NCBI GenBank assembly: GCA_009738435.1 | Contig: CP046522.1 | Coordinates: 1,829,249-1,893,248, forward strand | Reading direction: 5' to 3' | From: Clostridium bovifaecis | GTDB lineage: Bacteria > Bacillota > Clostridia > Clostridiales > Clostridiaceae | Length of the DNA: 64,000 bases | In this document: positions 10,285 through 19,925 of the stretch, piece after piece | Position numbering within the stretch: the first letter of the stretch is position 1 | Layout of the letters: every line of letters begins with the position of its first letter | Notes under the pieces: generated by a model | Database searches by the model: none | The model's input: only the letters and a program-made list of their open reading frames with translations | Told to the model about the DNA's origin: nothing | Translations under genes and position numbers: made by a program

Positions 10285-10312
10285 TTATTTTTTATATTTA
10301 GTCTATTTATAT

Positions 10313-11230
10313 CTAAAGATTTTGTTTTTCGGCATAAAGCTTATCAATTTCTAATTGTTTTGATAAATGTTCTACAGATTCAAATTTTTTTTCATCTCGT
10401 ATTCTTTTATAGAAGTATATCTTTACATATTCATCATAAATATCCTCATTAAAATTAAGAATGTGTGTTTCTATACTTAGTTTTTTATCCTTTACTGTAG
10501 GATTGTATCCTATATTAGTTATTCCTCTATATTTCTTGCCATTGTATTCTACCACAGTATAGTATACTCCACCACGAGGTAATACGAATTTTTTATCATA
10601 ATCTAAATTTATAGTTGGGAAGCTTATTTTTCGTCCTAACTGTTTGCCGTGAACTACTTTTCCTTGCAGCATAAATGGACGAGTTAAAAAATAATTTGCT
10701 TTAGTTATATCTCCCTCTGAAATAAGATGTCTTACTTTTGAGCTACTAACAACTTCACCATTAATTTTTACTGGCGTTATGACATTTAATTCAAAGCCTA
10801 AGGTAGTACTCAGGTTTTGCAATAATTCTATATCACCTAAATTTTTATACCCAAATCTATAATTAAAGCCTACAACAAATCCCTGTGCATTATAAGCTTT
10901 AAGTATATTATCTATAAATTTTTCTGGGTTAATTTTCATGAATTCTTCATTAAATTCTGCATAGTTTACAATGTCTACCCCTATATCTTCTAGAAGCTTT
11001 GTTTTAGTGCCATTATTCATAATTAATTTAGGAGCCATTTCTTCATTAATAACAGTTAAAGGATGATTTTTAAAAGTGAATACCATACTTCTGGCATTAT
11101 TAGCTTTAGCTAATTCTATTGTTTTATTTATAAGGCTCATGTGGCCTAGATGTAATCCATCAAAACTACCTAATGCTACATATGTTTTTTCATTTAACTT
11201 TATGTTAAAGTTATCTTCATACACTATCAT
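10313..11230 (-). CDS. ribF: Bifunctional riboflavin kinase/FAD synthetase
   Basis: Converts riboflavin to FMN and FMN to FAD. The N-terminal nucleotidyltransferase domain has GSFDGLHLGHMSLI (about 21-34) and the SSSKVRHLI motif; the C-terminal flavokinase domain has GKQLGRKISFPTIN near 195 and GVYYTVV. At 305 residues it is full length. It follows truB by ten bases and completes the rimP-to-ribF translation operon, as in other Firmicutes. Confidence 0.95.
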   Translation of the reverse strand: MIVYEDNFNIKLNEKTYVALGSFDGLHLGHMSLINKTIELAKANNARSMVFTFKNHPLTVINEEMAPKLIMNNGTKTKLLEDIGVDIVNYAEFNEEFMKINPEKFIDNILKAYNAQGFVVGFNYRFGYKNLGDIELLQNLSTTLGFELNVITPVKINGEVVSSSKVRHLISEGDITKANYFLTRPFMLQGKVVHGKQLGRKISFPTINLDYDKKFVLPRGGVYYTVVEYNGKKYRGITNIGYNPTVKDKKLSIETHILNFNEDIYDEYVKIYFYKRIRDEKKFESVEHLSKQLEIDKLYAEKQNL

Positions 11231-11240
11231 CTTTTCTCTC

Positions 11241-12110
11241 CTAAAGCAATAATTTCTCTAATTTTAATCCAGCATTATTTCTTAATCCTAATCCTAAAAA
11301 CTTTCCGTCATAAGCATAGATTCTATATAGTTTATTTAACTGTATTTCATTTAATAATTTTCTATCGCCTACTCTAACCCCGTTACATAATAATTTTTCA
11401 GCACCTTCATTTACTGCTATTTTGTCGTAAGTACTTAAAGCCTCATCTATAGGTATTAGATGACTTTCAATAGTAGATTCATTTAGATCTTCCAATTTTA
11501 ATGCACTATCTTTATGAAATCTTCCACTTTGTATCCTCTCTAACTTCCACATAGTAGCACCACAATTGAGTTTTTCACCTATATCATAGCACAAACTTCT
11601 TATATATGTTCCCTTAGAACATTTGACACTGAAGGAAACATATGGAACATTTATTTCCAAAATATCAATATCATATATTGTGACTGGTCTTGCAGCTCTT
11701 TCTATTTCTAAACCATTACGTGCAAGCTCATAAAGCTTTTTACCCTTAACTTTAATAGCCGAATACATAGGAGGAACTTGAAGTATGTTGCCTTTGAAAG
11801 AATTTATAGATGATATTATATTCTCGTTAGAGGCAACTACTCCTTTGGTTGTAACGGTTTTCCCTTCCCTATCATAAGTATCCGTTGTAATTCCTAATTT
11901 CAATTCTGACTTATATATTTTAAAATCGCTCATAATATAATCGACAATTTTTGTACCTTTGCCTATGCAAATTGGTAAAACTCCGCTAGCCAATGGATCT
12001 AGAGTTCCAGTATGCCCTACTTTTTTTATACCTGTTAATTTTTTTATAACCCTTACAACATCAAAGGAGGTCATTCCGACAGGCTTATAAATGTTTAATA
12101 CCCCATTCAT
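11241..12110 (-). CDS. truB: tRNA pseudouridine(55) synthase
   Basis: Makes pseudouridine 55 in the T-loop of tRNAs. The catalytic aspartate is in GHTGTLDPLASGVLP near residue 39, and YKSELKLGITTDTYD and CSKGTYIRSL motifs are present. At 289 residues it includes the C-terminal PUA-like part. Its ATG overlaps the TGA of nrnA by four bases (ATGA), showing translational coupling. Confidence 0.96.
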   Translation of the reverse strand: MNGVLNIYKPVGMTSFDVVRVIKKLTGIKKVGHTGTLDPLASGVLPICIGKGTKIVDYIMSDFKIYKSELKLGITTDTYDREGKTVTTKGVVASNENIISSINSFKGNILQVPPMYSAIKVKGKKLYELARNGLEIERAARPVTIYDIDILEINVPYVSFSVKCSKGTYIRSLCYDIGEKLNCGATMWKLERIQSGRFHKDSALKLEDLNESTIESHLIPIDEALSTYDKIAVNEGAEKLLCNGVRVGDRKLLNEIQLNKLYRIYAYDGKFLGLGLRNNAGLKLEKLLL

Positions 12111-13068
12111 TTTATCAACTCTTTTTCTATTTCATTAATTAGTATAGTTTTGATTTCTTCCAATGATTTGCTAGTTGAAAAGCCAGCAGCTTTTATGTGA
12201 CCACCACCATTGAACATTTCTGCAATTTTTCTAACATCAACTTTATGTTTGGATCTTAAACTAACCTTAGTCATGTCATCTGATGCTTTGAGTAAGACTG
12301 CAACTTCGACGGTACCTATTTGAGTTCCTATATTAACTATATCTGATGTATCAGATTTTTCAATATCAAATTCCTTTAACATTTCTTTTGTAAGTTCCAT
12401 AATACATAGTTTTCTATTCAATTTTAGATGCATATTTTCAATAATTTTTCCGTGAAGCTTTAGTCTTTCAAAACTCATATTTTCAAATATCTTTCTATGA
12501 ATTTCTGAAAAGTCTATTCCTGTAGCAACTAAATCTCCAGCTATCTTATGTGTCAATCTAGTTGTATTAGAATGTCTAAAGGAACCTGTATCTGTAACTA
12601 TTGATGTATAAAGGCAGGAAGCAATATTTTTATCTATAGGTACATTTAAAATATTTAATAACTCATAAACAATTTCAGCAACTGCGGCTGCGTTAGTATC
12701 TATATAGTTCAAATCGCCATAATTATCATTGGATATATGATGATCAATGTTAATTAGAGTATAGTTTCGCTTATCTATATCAATATTAGCATTTATCCTC
12801 TCAGCATTGCCACAGTCTAATACAATTACAGTATCTGTGCTATCCAAGATATGGCTTAATTCTTTATTTATCCTATTAGAATACGGTAAATAATCGAAAG
12901 TCTCTGGCAATGGTTCTTTTGAAATTATATACGCATTTTTACCCATACTAAGAAGTCCCTGCATTAATGCAAGGGAACTTCCTAGAGAGTCTCCATCAGG
13001 AGATATATGGCAGGTAATACCTATTTTTTACTTTCTTTCAATCTTTCGATAATACTATTTATTATCAT
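12107..13068 (-). CDS. nrnA: Bifunctional oligoribonuclease/pAp phosphatase NrnA, one frameshift
   Basis: DHH/DHHA1 phosphoesterase that degrades short oligoribonucleotides and 3'-phosphoadenosine 5'-phosphate. The start ATG at 13068 overlaps the rbfA stop and reads MIINSIIERLKESKK before a TAG caused by a six-A run at 13024-13029. One extra A restores the frame into KIGITCHISPDGDSLGSSLA, the first metal motif. The rest carries NIDHHISNDNYG, DTGSFRHSN and the DHHA1 motif FNGGGHIKAAG. All catalytic motifs are intact once the shift is repaired. Confidence 0.88.
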
Positions 13069-13420
13069 TTCCGTCTTGCTCCTTTAAATCACTTAAAAGA
13101 TCATTAATATGCATACCGTGTTCTATGCTCTTATCTAACTCTATTATTATCTCTGGAGTATATCTTAATTTAACTCTATGACCTACCTCACGCCTAATAA
13201 AGCCGGATGAATTTCTTAATGCCTCAAGACTTTCTTGTTTTGCCTCATCTGTACCAAAGATACTTACAAAGGCTTTTGCATACCTTAAATCATTCGTTAC
13301 TTCTACCCTTGTTACACTTACCATTGCAGTAAGCCTAGGATCATTTATATCATATTGAATTATATTACTAACTTCTTTTTTTATCTCTTCATTTATTCTA
13401 CCTAATCTGTATTTGGCCAT
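13055..13420 (-). CDS. rbfA: 30S ribosome-binding factor A
   Basis: Small KH-like assembly factor that binds the 5' helix of 16S rRNA during late 30S maturation. The 121-residue protein begins AKYRLGRINEEIKKEVSNII and contains the family stretch DPRLTAMVSVTRVEVTNDLR and RYTPEIIIELDKSIEHG. It sits between infB and nrnA in the standard operon; its last codons overlap the nrnA start. Confidence 0.96.
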   Translation of the reverse strand: MAKYRLGRINEEIKKEVSNIIQYDINDPRLTAMVSVTRVEVTNDLRYAKAFVSIFGTDEAKQESLEALRNSSGFIRREVGHRVKLRYTPEIIIELDKSIEHGMHINDLLSDLKEQDGNDNK

Positions 13421-13447
13421 ATAACTCCCTCCTCTACACTATACAAA

Positions 13448-15547
13448 TTATAGGCTCTTAGGCTTTATTTCTTCCATAGTAAAGGCTTCGATTATATCTC
13501 CTTCTTTAAGGTCATTAAATTTTTCAACTGACAATCCACATTCATATCCAGTTGATACTTCTTTTACGTCATCTTTAAATCTCTTTAAAGATGAAATTTC
13601 TGATTCAAATATAACAATACCATCTCTTATTATTCTTATTTTACTATTTCTCGTTATCTTTCCATTTAGCACATAACAGCCAGCTATAGTTCCAACGCTT
13701 GATATTTTATATACAGCTCTAACTTCAGCATTCCCTAAAACAACTTCCTTATATTCCGGTTCTAGCATACCTAGCATAGCTGATTTTATATCTTCTAGAG
13801 CATCATATATAATTCTATACGTTCTAACATTAACGCCTTCTTTTTCTGCTAAGGCTGTTGCGTTATTAGAAGGTCTAACATTGAAACCTATGATAATTGC
13901 ATTTGAAGCAGCTGCTAAGGTTACATCTGTTTCACTAATAGCTCCAACTGCACCATGTATGACTCTAACCTTAACTGATTCTGTTGATAGTTTTTCAAGT
14001 GACTGTGTAACTGCCTCAACAGACCCTTGAACATCAGCTTTAACTATAACATCGAGTTCTTTAACTTTACCTTCTTGAATTTGACTATATAAGTCTTCAA
14101 GAGAAACCTTATTAGTTGATATTATACGTTCTTGTCTTAGTTTTTCTTTTCTGCTTTCGGCCATATTTCTAGCTGTTTTCTCATCTTTTACTACATTAAA
14201 TCTATCTCCAGCATCAGGAACTTCTGAAAGCCCAAGTATTTCTACAGGTATTGATGGACCTGCTGATGATATCTTACGCCCTTTATCATCAAACATAGCT
14301 CTTATTCTTCCATATGTAGTTCCAACCAATATTGAATCTCCTACTTTAAGAGTACCGTTTTGAACTAATAAAGATGCTACTGGACCTCTACCTTTATCAA
14401 GTTTTGCTTCTATTACTGTACCTTTAGCTTTTCTATTTGAATCAGCTATTACCTCTTCCATTTCTGCTGTTAGTAATATCATTTCAAGTAATGTGTCAAG
14501 TCCTTCTTTGGTATGAGCTGAAACTGGTACAGTTACGATATCTCCACCCCAATCTTCTGGGATTAAATTATATTCAGTTAACTCCTGTTTAACTCTATCA
14601 ATATTTGCGCCTGGTTTATCAATTTTATTGATAGCGACAATTATAGGCACATTAGCTGCTTTACAGTGGTTGATTGCTTCTACAGTTTGTGGCATTATTC
14701 CGTCATCTGCAGCAACTACAAGAATTACTATATCAGTAATTTGTGCTCCTCTTGCTCTCATTGTAGTAAATGCCTCATGCCCAGGAGTATCCAAGAAAGT
14801 TATTTTTTCATTATTAACTTCTACAGTATAAGCACCAATATGCTGAGTTATTCCACCTGCTTCAGTTTCTGTAACTTTTGACTTCTTTATGGCATCAAGT
14901 ATTGAAGTCTTACCATGGTCAACATGCCCCATTACTGTTACAACTGGTGGTCTTTTTTCATAATTATCCTCAAAAATCTCGTCTTCATTATCTTCTTCAT
15001 CTTTGTCAACCGGAGAAGGTTCCTCTTTTTTTACAACTAAAGCATCGAACTTTTCTGCTAATTTTTCAGTAGTATTAAAATCTAATTCTTGATTTATAGC
15101 AGCCATTACTCCCATAAACATTAATTGTTTTATAACTTCTGTAATAGGCTTTTTTAATTTATCTGCAAGCTCTTTAACTGTAATAGTATCTTCGATTTCT
15201 ATGACTATTTCTTCTGTTAAAGTAGATTCATTGATTTCTTCTTTTTCAGTCGCCTTATTTTTATCATTTAGCTTTTTAGTAATTTTTTTCTTGCTTTTTA
15301 TTTGAACAGAATTATCTATTTCTTCTTCGTATTCATCTACTATGCTTTTTGTTGCTTTAGCAACAAGTTCTCTACCACTATTTTCAGTATCACTGAAAAT
15401 TTCTTTAATTAATTCTGCGTCTTCTTCATCTAAGACGCTCATATGATTTTTGACCTTTATATCGAACTCACTTAAAAGGATATCTATTAACTCTCTGCTA
15501 GTTACATTTAATTCCTTCGCTAATTCGTAAACTCTTGTTTTAGCCAA
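13448..15547 (-). CDS. infB: Translation initiation factor IF-2
   Basis: GTPase that places fMet-tRNA on the 30S subunit. An N-terminal IF2N helix bundle ([17 protein letters not shown]) and an acidic, lysine-rich linker precede the G domain: G1 [10 protein letters not shown]2 [11 protein letters not shown]3 DTPGHEAF, G4 NKIDKPG. Domains II to IV follow to the C-terminal [18 protein letters not shown] region. A TTG start at 15547 has GGGGG eight bases upstream and gives the usual [12 protein letters not shown] opening. About 699 residues, a short-form IF2 typical of clostridia. Confidence 0.96.
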   Translation of the reverse strand: MAKTRVYELAKELNVTSRELIDILLSEFDIKVKNHMSVLDEEDAELIKEIFSDTENSGRELVAKATKSIVDEYEEEIDNSVQIKSKKKITKKLNDKNKATEKEEINESTLTEEIVIEIEDTITVKELADKLKKPITEVIKQLMFMGVMAAINQELDFNTTEKLAEKFDALVVKKEEPSPVDKDEEDNEDEIFEDNYEKRPPVVTVMGHVDHGKTSILDAIKKSKVTETEAGGITQHIGAYTVEVNNEKITFLDTPGHEAFTTMRARGAQITDIVILVVAADDGIMPQTVEAINHCKAANVPIIVAINKIDKPGANIDRVKQELTEYNLIPEDWGGDIVTVPVSAHTKEGLDTLLEMILLTAEMEEVIADSNRKAKGTVIEAKLDKGRGPVASLLVQNGTLKVGDSILVGTTYGRIRAMFDDKGRKISSAGPSIPVEILGLSEVPDAGDRFNVVKDEKTARNMAESRKEKLRQERIISTNKVSLEDLYSQIQEGKVKELDVIVKADVQGSVEAVTQSLEKLSTESVKVRVIHGAVGAISETDVTLAAASNAIIIGFNVRPSNNATALAEKEGVNVRTYRIIYDALEDIKSAMLGMLEPEYKEVVLGNAEVRAVYKISSVGTIAGCYVLNGKITRNSKIRIIRDGIVIFESEISSLKRFKDDVKEVSTGYECGLSVEKFNDLKEGDIIEAFTMEEIKPKSL

Positions 15548-15614
15548 AACATTCACCCCCAATTAGTATTTAAAAGTTTATTTTACATGGAGCCTATTTT
15601 TAGCGCACCACTAT

Positions 15615-15893
15615 TTAGGCTTCTGGATTATCACCTAAAATTTCATTCTTTAGTCTATTATAAACATCTTCATTTACCTTTAAACCAAGATTTCGCTCTA
15701 ACCGTTTTGTCTTAAATGCTTGTTCTAAGCATTTAAGATCTCTGCATATATATGCTCCTCTTCCAGGTTTTTTCCCTGTTAAATCTACAGATATATCTTC
15801 ATCTTTACCTTTTACGATTCTTATAAGTTCTTTTTTAGGCTTCATTACTGAACAACCAGTGCACATTCTTTCAGGTATTTTTTTTACCTTCAT
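15615..15893 (-). CDS. ylxR: YlxR family RNA-binding protein (DUF448)
   Basis: A 92-residue basic protein with the YlxR signature: RMCTGCSVMKPKKELIRIV at 9-27 and GRGAYICRDLKCLEQA near 45-60, placed between nusA and infB as in most Firmicutes. YlxR proteins have been linked to RNA binding and gene regulation; the function here is inferred only. The usual next gene, ylxQ (L7Ae-like), is absent: only 67 bases separate this stop from the infB start. Confidence 0.9.
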   Translation of the reverse strand: MKVKKIPERMCTGCSVMKPKKELIRIVKGKDEDISVDLTGKKPGRGAYICRDLKCLEQAFKTKRLERNLGLKVNEDVYNRLKNEILGDNPEA

Positions 15894-15923
15894 AAATTAG
15901 TTCTACCGCCTTTCTCAAGAAAA

Positions 15924-16969
15924 TTACTTTAAAACTTGAGATTCACTTTTAATATCTATTTTCCAGCCTGTTAGCTTTGCTGCTAATCTAACGTTTTGCC
16001 CTTCTTTACCTATAGCTAGAGAAAGTTGATTATCTTCAACTATTATTTTTGCTGATTTATTTTCTTCATCAATTTCAACATCTAACACTTTAGCAGGGCT
16101 AAGAGCATTTGCAATATATTTTTCTGGTAACTTATCCCATCTAATTATATCTATTTTTTCATTTTTTAATTCATTAACTATATTTTGAACTCTCATACCT
16201 TTTGGTCCAACACATGCACCAGTAGCATCGATACTCTCGTCATTAGAATAAACTGCTATTTTTGTTCTTGAACCTGCTTCTCTTGCTATACTTTTGACCT
16301 CTACAATTCCAGTATAGATCTCTGGAACCTCTAGTTCAAATAATCTTTTTACTAATCCAGGATGAGTTCTGGAAACTACTACTTGAGGCCCTTTAGTAGT
16401 ATTTTTTACTTCTACTATGTATAATTTCAATCTGTCATTAAAATTATATTCTTCACCCGGCATTTGTTCATTCGGCCCTAGTACAGCTTCTATTTTTTCT
16501 AAATCAACAAATACGTTACCTTTATCCTTTCTTATAACAGTACCTGTAATTATATCATACTCTTTAGCAATAAATTCATTATAGATAACTTTTCTTTCAG
16601 CTTCTTTTATTCTCTGAATCACTACCTGTTTAGCTGTTTGAGCTGCTATTCTTCCAAAACTTTTTGGTGTAACTTCAATCTCTACAATATCTCCTAATTG
16701 GTATCGTGGGTCAATTTCTCTAGCACCTTCTAACGAGATATCATTTACTGTTAAAGGTTCTTCTTTAACTTCTTTAGGAGTGTATACGTGTATTTCTCCA
16801 TTATCTCTATCTATAGTTACTTTTACATTCTGTGAGTTGCCTCCTACCTTAGCATAATTTTTTTATATGCTGATACTAAAGCATCTTCAACAGTTTCAAA
16901 TAGCAAATCTTCACTAACTCCTTTTTCTTTTACAATTTCTTTTAAGGCTTCAATAAATTCGCCATTCAT
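15924..16969 (-). CDS. nusA: Transcription termination/antitermination factor NusA, one frameshift
   Basis: Binds RNA polymerase and nascent RNA to control pausing and termination. The N-terminal domain starts MNGEFIEALKEIVKEKGVS (ATG ending 16969) and reads to LVSAYKK, where a seven-A run (16858-16864) is one base short. The frame resumes with NYAKVGGNSQNVKVTIDRD and continues through the S1 domain and two KH domains (VGPKGMRVQNI, IGKEGQNVRLAAKLTG). There is no acidic C-terminal extension, normal for Firmicutes. rimP lies just upstream. Confidence 0.9.
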
Positions 16970-16981
16970 CTTTCAACCCTC

Positions 16982-17443
16982 CTAAAACTCCCCTTTTAAA
17001 GTTACATTTTTGATTTTTTCCCTTGGAATATTAAGTTCCGAATTTTCAAATTCAATTAAAATTACATCACTATCAAAATTCAGTAGTTTGCCATTATAAA
17101 TTTTCTTGCCTTCGTATGGTTTTGATAGTTTTATATCTACATCGTGACCAATGTACTTATGTAGATGTTTATCATTGTATAAAGTCCTCTCAATACCAGG
17201 AGAAGATACTTCTAGATAATAGCTATCTTCTATAGGATCCTTCTCATCAAGCATAGTGCTAACTTCCCTACTAACATTTTCACAATCTTCTAAGGTTATA
17301 CTTTCTTCATTGTCTATATATATTCTAAGGTAGTTTTCATTATTTTCCTTTACGTATTCTATATAATACAATTCATAATTTAGTCCTAATACTATTGGTT
17401 CTATTAATTCATTTAATACCTCAAGTAATGCATCATTTTTCAT
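16982..17443 (-). CDS. rimP: Ribosome maturation factor RimP
   Basis: Assists 30S assembly. The 153-residue protein has the RimP N-terminal alpha/beta domain with SPGIERTLYNDKHLHKYIG near residues 87-105 and a small C-terminal beta domain. The ATG at 17443 has AGGAGGG six bases upstream; the TTG two codons earlier overlaps the ribosome site. It is the first gene of the rimP-nusA-infB operon and follows a leader with two hairpins. Confidence 0.94.
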   Translation of the reverse strand: MKNDALLEVLNELIEPIVLGLNYELYYIEYVKENNENYLRIYIDNEESITLEDCENVSREVSTMLDEKDPIEDSYYLEVSSPGIERTLYNDKHLHKYIGHDVDIKLSKPYEGKKIYNGKLLNFDSDVILIEFENSELNIPREKIKNVTLKGEF

Positions 17444-17502
17444 TTCCAACCCTCCTTAATCTTAGTTTTCCTAATTTAATCATAAATAAACAAACATTAA
17501 TG

Positions 17503-17561
17503 AAAAACGCAACAAAATCGTTGCGTTTTTACAAATATAAAGAGTGGGTTTTTACCCACTC
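17503..17561 (-). promoter_or_regulatory. rimP leader: two hairpins, attenuator-like
   Basis: In the transcript from the promoter at 17598-17626, a first hairpin GAGTGGGT-AAAA-ACCCACTC (17542-17561) is followed by a second with an 11-base stem AAAAACGCAAC/GTTGCGTTTTT (17503-17530) ending in five U residues. Both lie between the promoter and rimP, so the second looks like an intrinsic terminator in a 5' leader. A rimP-leader RNA has, from memory, been proposed in Firmicutes. The alternative is leftover polC terminators. Confidence 0.65.
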
Positions 17562-17597
17562 ATATGCTAAAATTTATCTGCTAACTATCTCTATTTC

Positions 17598-17626
17598 ATT
17601 TTAACATACTAAAAACTCTATTTCAA
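17598..17626 (-). promoter_or_regulatory. Promoter of the rimP-nusA-infB operon
   Basis: Minus-strand -35 TTGAAA (17621-17626), 17-base spacer and -10 TAAAAT (17598-17603). It lies about 50 bases downstream of the polC remnant stop codon and about 155 bases before rimP. Confidence 0.7.
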
Positions 17627-17677
17627 GGGATAAAGCTAAATCATTTTATAATCTTAACCAGTACTAGAAAATTCAAA

Positions 17678-17762
17678 CTAAAACAAAGATAACTGATTTG
17701 TTTTAGGAAGCTCATCTAAGCATCCTATGTTCATCCAAAGTTTCTATAACAGTCTTTGATAC
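17678..17762 (-). pseudogene. polC: polC 3' remnant (C-terminal tail only)
   Basis: Between ispG and rimP, exactly where polC normally lies, the minus strand reads VSKTVIETLDEH, then after one extra base GCLDELPKTNQLSLF and a stop. This matches the conserved extreme C-terminus of the replicative polymerase PolC, which ends NQLSLF in Bacillus. Weak similarity may extend to about 17800. The remaining gene, over 4 kb, is missing, with no ribosome site or start. It is either a real deletion with an active copy elsewhere, or a mis-assembly. Confidence 0.75.
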
Positions 17763-17812
17763 TTCGAATTCCCTTCTAAATATAACTAGTCTAATTTTAC
17801 TCAAGCTTAAGC

Positions 17813-18862
17813 CTACATATTGTTTATTTCATTTATTAACTCCTCAATTAAGTCCTTTTCTTTAACTTTTCTTAGGATTTTTCCTTTTTTAAAGATTAAG
17901 CCTTCTCCATTTCCTCCAGCTATTCCTATGTCTGCTTCACGTGCTTCTCCTGGTCCATTGACAGCACAACCCATTATAGCAATCTTTATGTTCTTATTAT
18001 AAGAGGAAAGTTTTTCTTCAACCTCATTTGCTAATTTTATTAGATCAATATTTGTTCTTCCACACGTAGGACAAGATATAAATTCTATCCCTTCTTTTTT
18101 ATATCCTAAAGCTTTTAATATTTCTTTGCCAACCCTTATTTCCTCAATAGGATCACCAGTAAGTGACACTCTTATAGTATCTCCTATCCCCTCTGCAAGT
18201 AGTGCCCCTAAGCCAACACTTGATTTAATGGTTCCTCTCCATATGGTTCCTGACTCTGTGACTCCAATATGTAATGGATAATTTACTTTTGAGGAAATTA
18301 TTCTATAACTCTCTATCATCTGCATGACATTCGAAGACTTTAAGGATATGACTATATCATCAAAGTTTACGCTCTCTAGTATATTAATATGTTTTAACGC
18401 ACTTTCTACTAACGCTTCTGGACACACTTTACCATATTTATTCAATAAATCTTTTTCTAAAGATCCAGAATTTACACCTACTCTAATTGGAATTCCTCTA
18501 CCTTTTGCAGCTTCAGCTACAGTTTTGACTTTATCAATACTTCCTATGTTACCTGGGTTTATTCTTAAGGCTGCCACTCCACTCTCTATTGATTTGAGTG
18601 CTAATTTATAGTCAAAATGTATATCAGCTACTACAGGAATTTTTACATTCTTTATTATCTCTTTTAGAGCTTCGGCAGCTTCCATATCAGGTACTGCACA
18701 TCTTGTTATATCGCAACCAACATCCTCTAAATCCTTAATTTGCTTTATAGTAGAGGCGACATCGCGGGTATCAGTATTATTCATACTTTGAACACTTATA
18801 GGAGCATCTCCACCAATGTATATGTTACCGACCTTGACTTTTTTAGTCTTTTTTCTATTCAT
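17813..18862 (-). CDS. ispG: 4-hydroxy-3-methylbut-2-en-1-yl diphosphate synthase (IspG/GcpE)
   Basis: Iron-sulfur enzyme of the non-mevalonate (MEP) isoprenoid pathway. The N-terminal TIM barrel begins with GNIYIGGDAPISVQSMNNTD. The C-terminal cluster domain has SCPTCGR near residue 266 and MGCAVNGPGEA near 300, which supply the 4Fe-4S ligands. Full length at 349 residues. It is the last gene of the dxr-rseP-ispG unit and is followed directly by the polC remnant. Confidence 0.96.
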   Translation of the reverse strand: MNRKKTKKVKVGNIYIGGDAPISVQSMNNTDTRDVASTIKQIKDLEDVGCDITRCAVPDMEAAEALKEIIKNVKIPVVADIHFDYKLALKSIESGVAALRINPGNIGSIDKVKTVAEAAKGRGIPIRVGVNSGSLEKDLLNKYGKVCPEALVESALKHINILESVNFDDIVISLKSSNVMQMIESYRIISSKVNYPLHIGVTESGTIWRGTIKSSVGLGALLAEGIGDTIRVSLTGDPIEEIRVGKEILKALGYKKEGIEFISCPTCGRTNIDLIKLANEVEEKLSSYNKNIKIAIMGCAVNGPGEAREADIGIAGGNGEGLIFKKGKILRKVKEKDLIEELINEINNM

Positions 18863-18880
18863 AAAATCATCACCTATATT

Positions 18881-19903
18881 TTATAGTTTGATTGGATATA
18901 GTACATCTTTTATTGTTACTAAAATCATAAGCAGAAGCAGCAATGCGAATCCAACGGTATTTATTAATCCTATCTTGTCTTTATCTATTTCTTTTCGAGT
19001 TATAATCTGGTATATAGATACAAATATCCAGAAACCATCTAATGCAGGAAATGGTAAGAGGTTAAAAATACCTAATTGAATACTAATAAATGCAGAGAAT
19101 AGAATTAAGTTTATTAATCCTGCTTTTGAGACAGCCCAAGTAACTCTCAATATAGTTACAGGACCTCCAACATCATTTTTTGAGGCTTTTCCTTTAAAAA
19201 TCATTCCTAAAGATTGAAAGGTTTGCTTTACTGTAGAGCCTGTTTCCTTAAACCCATAACTTATAGATTGTAATATAGTTGGCCTTTCTACGGCAGTAGA
19301 ATAAACTCCTACCATGTAACTACCATCTTTAGTGTTCTTTATAGGACTTAATTTAAGAGATTTTTCTTCGGAATTTCTTATTAATGTCACATTTATAGTA
19401 TTCCCTTTTGAAATATTAACTTGAGTTACAAAGTCCTCCCAGGTAGATATATTGTAGTCATTAACTTTAATTATTTTATCTCCCGCTACTATTCCCGCTT
19501 TCATTGCAGGACTTTCTGGAATTACTTCGCTTACTACTGGAATTAAAAATCCTTTTAAATTGCTTACAAATGAAAATAAAACAATAGCTAAGAGTAAATT
19601 CATAATAGGACCTGCCGCTACAATACTCAGCCTTCTAAGAGGTGACTTATTAGAAAATGCCCTCTCATCTAAACTGTCGCCTTCTTCACCTAACATTTTT
19701 ACATAGCCGCCTATTGGTATTGCTCTTATTGCATATAATGTTTCTTTTCCTTGAACTCCAAATATTTTAGGGCCCATACCTATAGCAAACTCTTCTACCT
19801 TAACTCCATTCAGCTTTGCTAAAGCAAAATGGCCTAATTCATGAATTATTATTAAAATACTAAAAGCTAAAATAACTAACAAAATATTTAATATAATTTG
19901 CAA
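18881..19903 (-). CDS. rseP: Site-2 metalloprotease RseP/RasP
   Basis: Membrane zinc protease that cleaves transmembrane anchors of anti-sigma factors and signal peptide remnants. The HELGH zinc motif is at about residues 22-26 in the first helix, a PDZ domain lies around 105-190 (ESPAMKAGIVAGDKII), and the third metal ligand is in PALDG near 288. The residue after LDG is F where many relatives have G. Length is 340 residues, with the usual four or so membrane segments. It lies between dxr and ispG as in other Firmicutes. Confidence 0.94.
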   Translation of the reverse strand: MQIILNILLVILAFSILIIIHELGHFALAKLNGVKVEEFAIGMGPKIFGVQGKETLYAIRAIPIGGYVKMLGEEGDSLDERAFSNKSPLRRLSIVAAGPIMNLLLAIVLFSFVSNLKGFLIPVVSEVIPESPAMKAGIVAGDKIIKVNDYNISTWEDFVTQVNISKGNTINVTLIRNSEEKSLKLSPIKNTKDGSYMVGVYSTAVERPTILQSISYGFKETGSTVKQTFQSLGMIFKGKASKNDVGGPVTILRVTWAVSKAGLINLILFSAFISIQLGIFNLLPFPALDGFWIFVSIYQIITRKEIDKDKIGLINTVGFALLLLLMILVTIKDVLYPIKL

Positions 19904-19925
19904 AAACGATTCCCCTCCTTTTAAA

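Noticed and set aside
13021..13029. Programmed -1 frameshifting as the general explanation for the broken genes
   Set aside because: Sites lack a shared slippery heptamer and downstream structure, shift directions differ, and unrelated core genes are affected; indel errors are simpler.
15574..15610. Short frame SGALKIGSM before infB as a ylxQ tail remnant
   Set aside because: Only about ten codons with an upstream stop, and I do not recall a matching YlxQ C-terminus.
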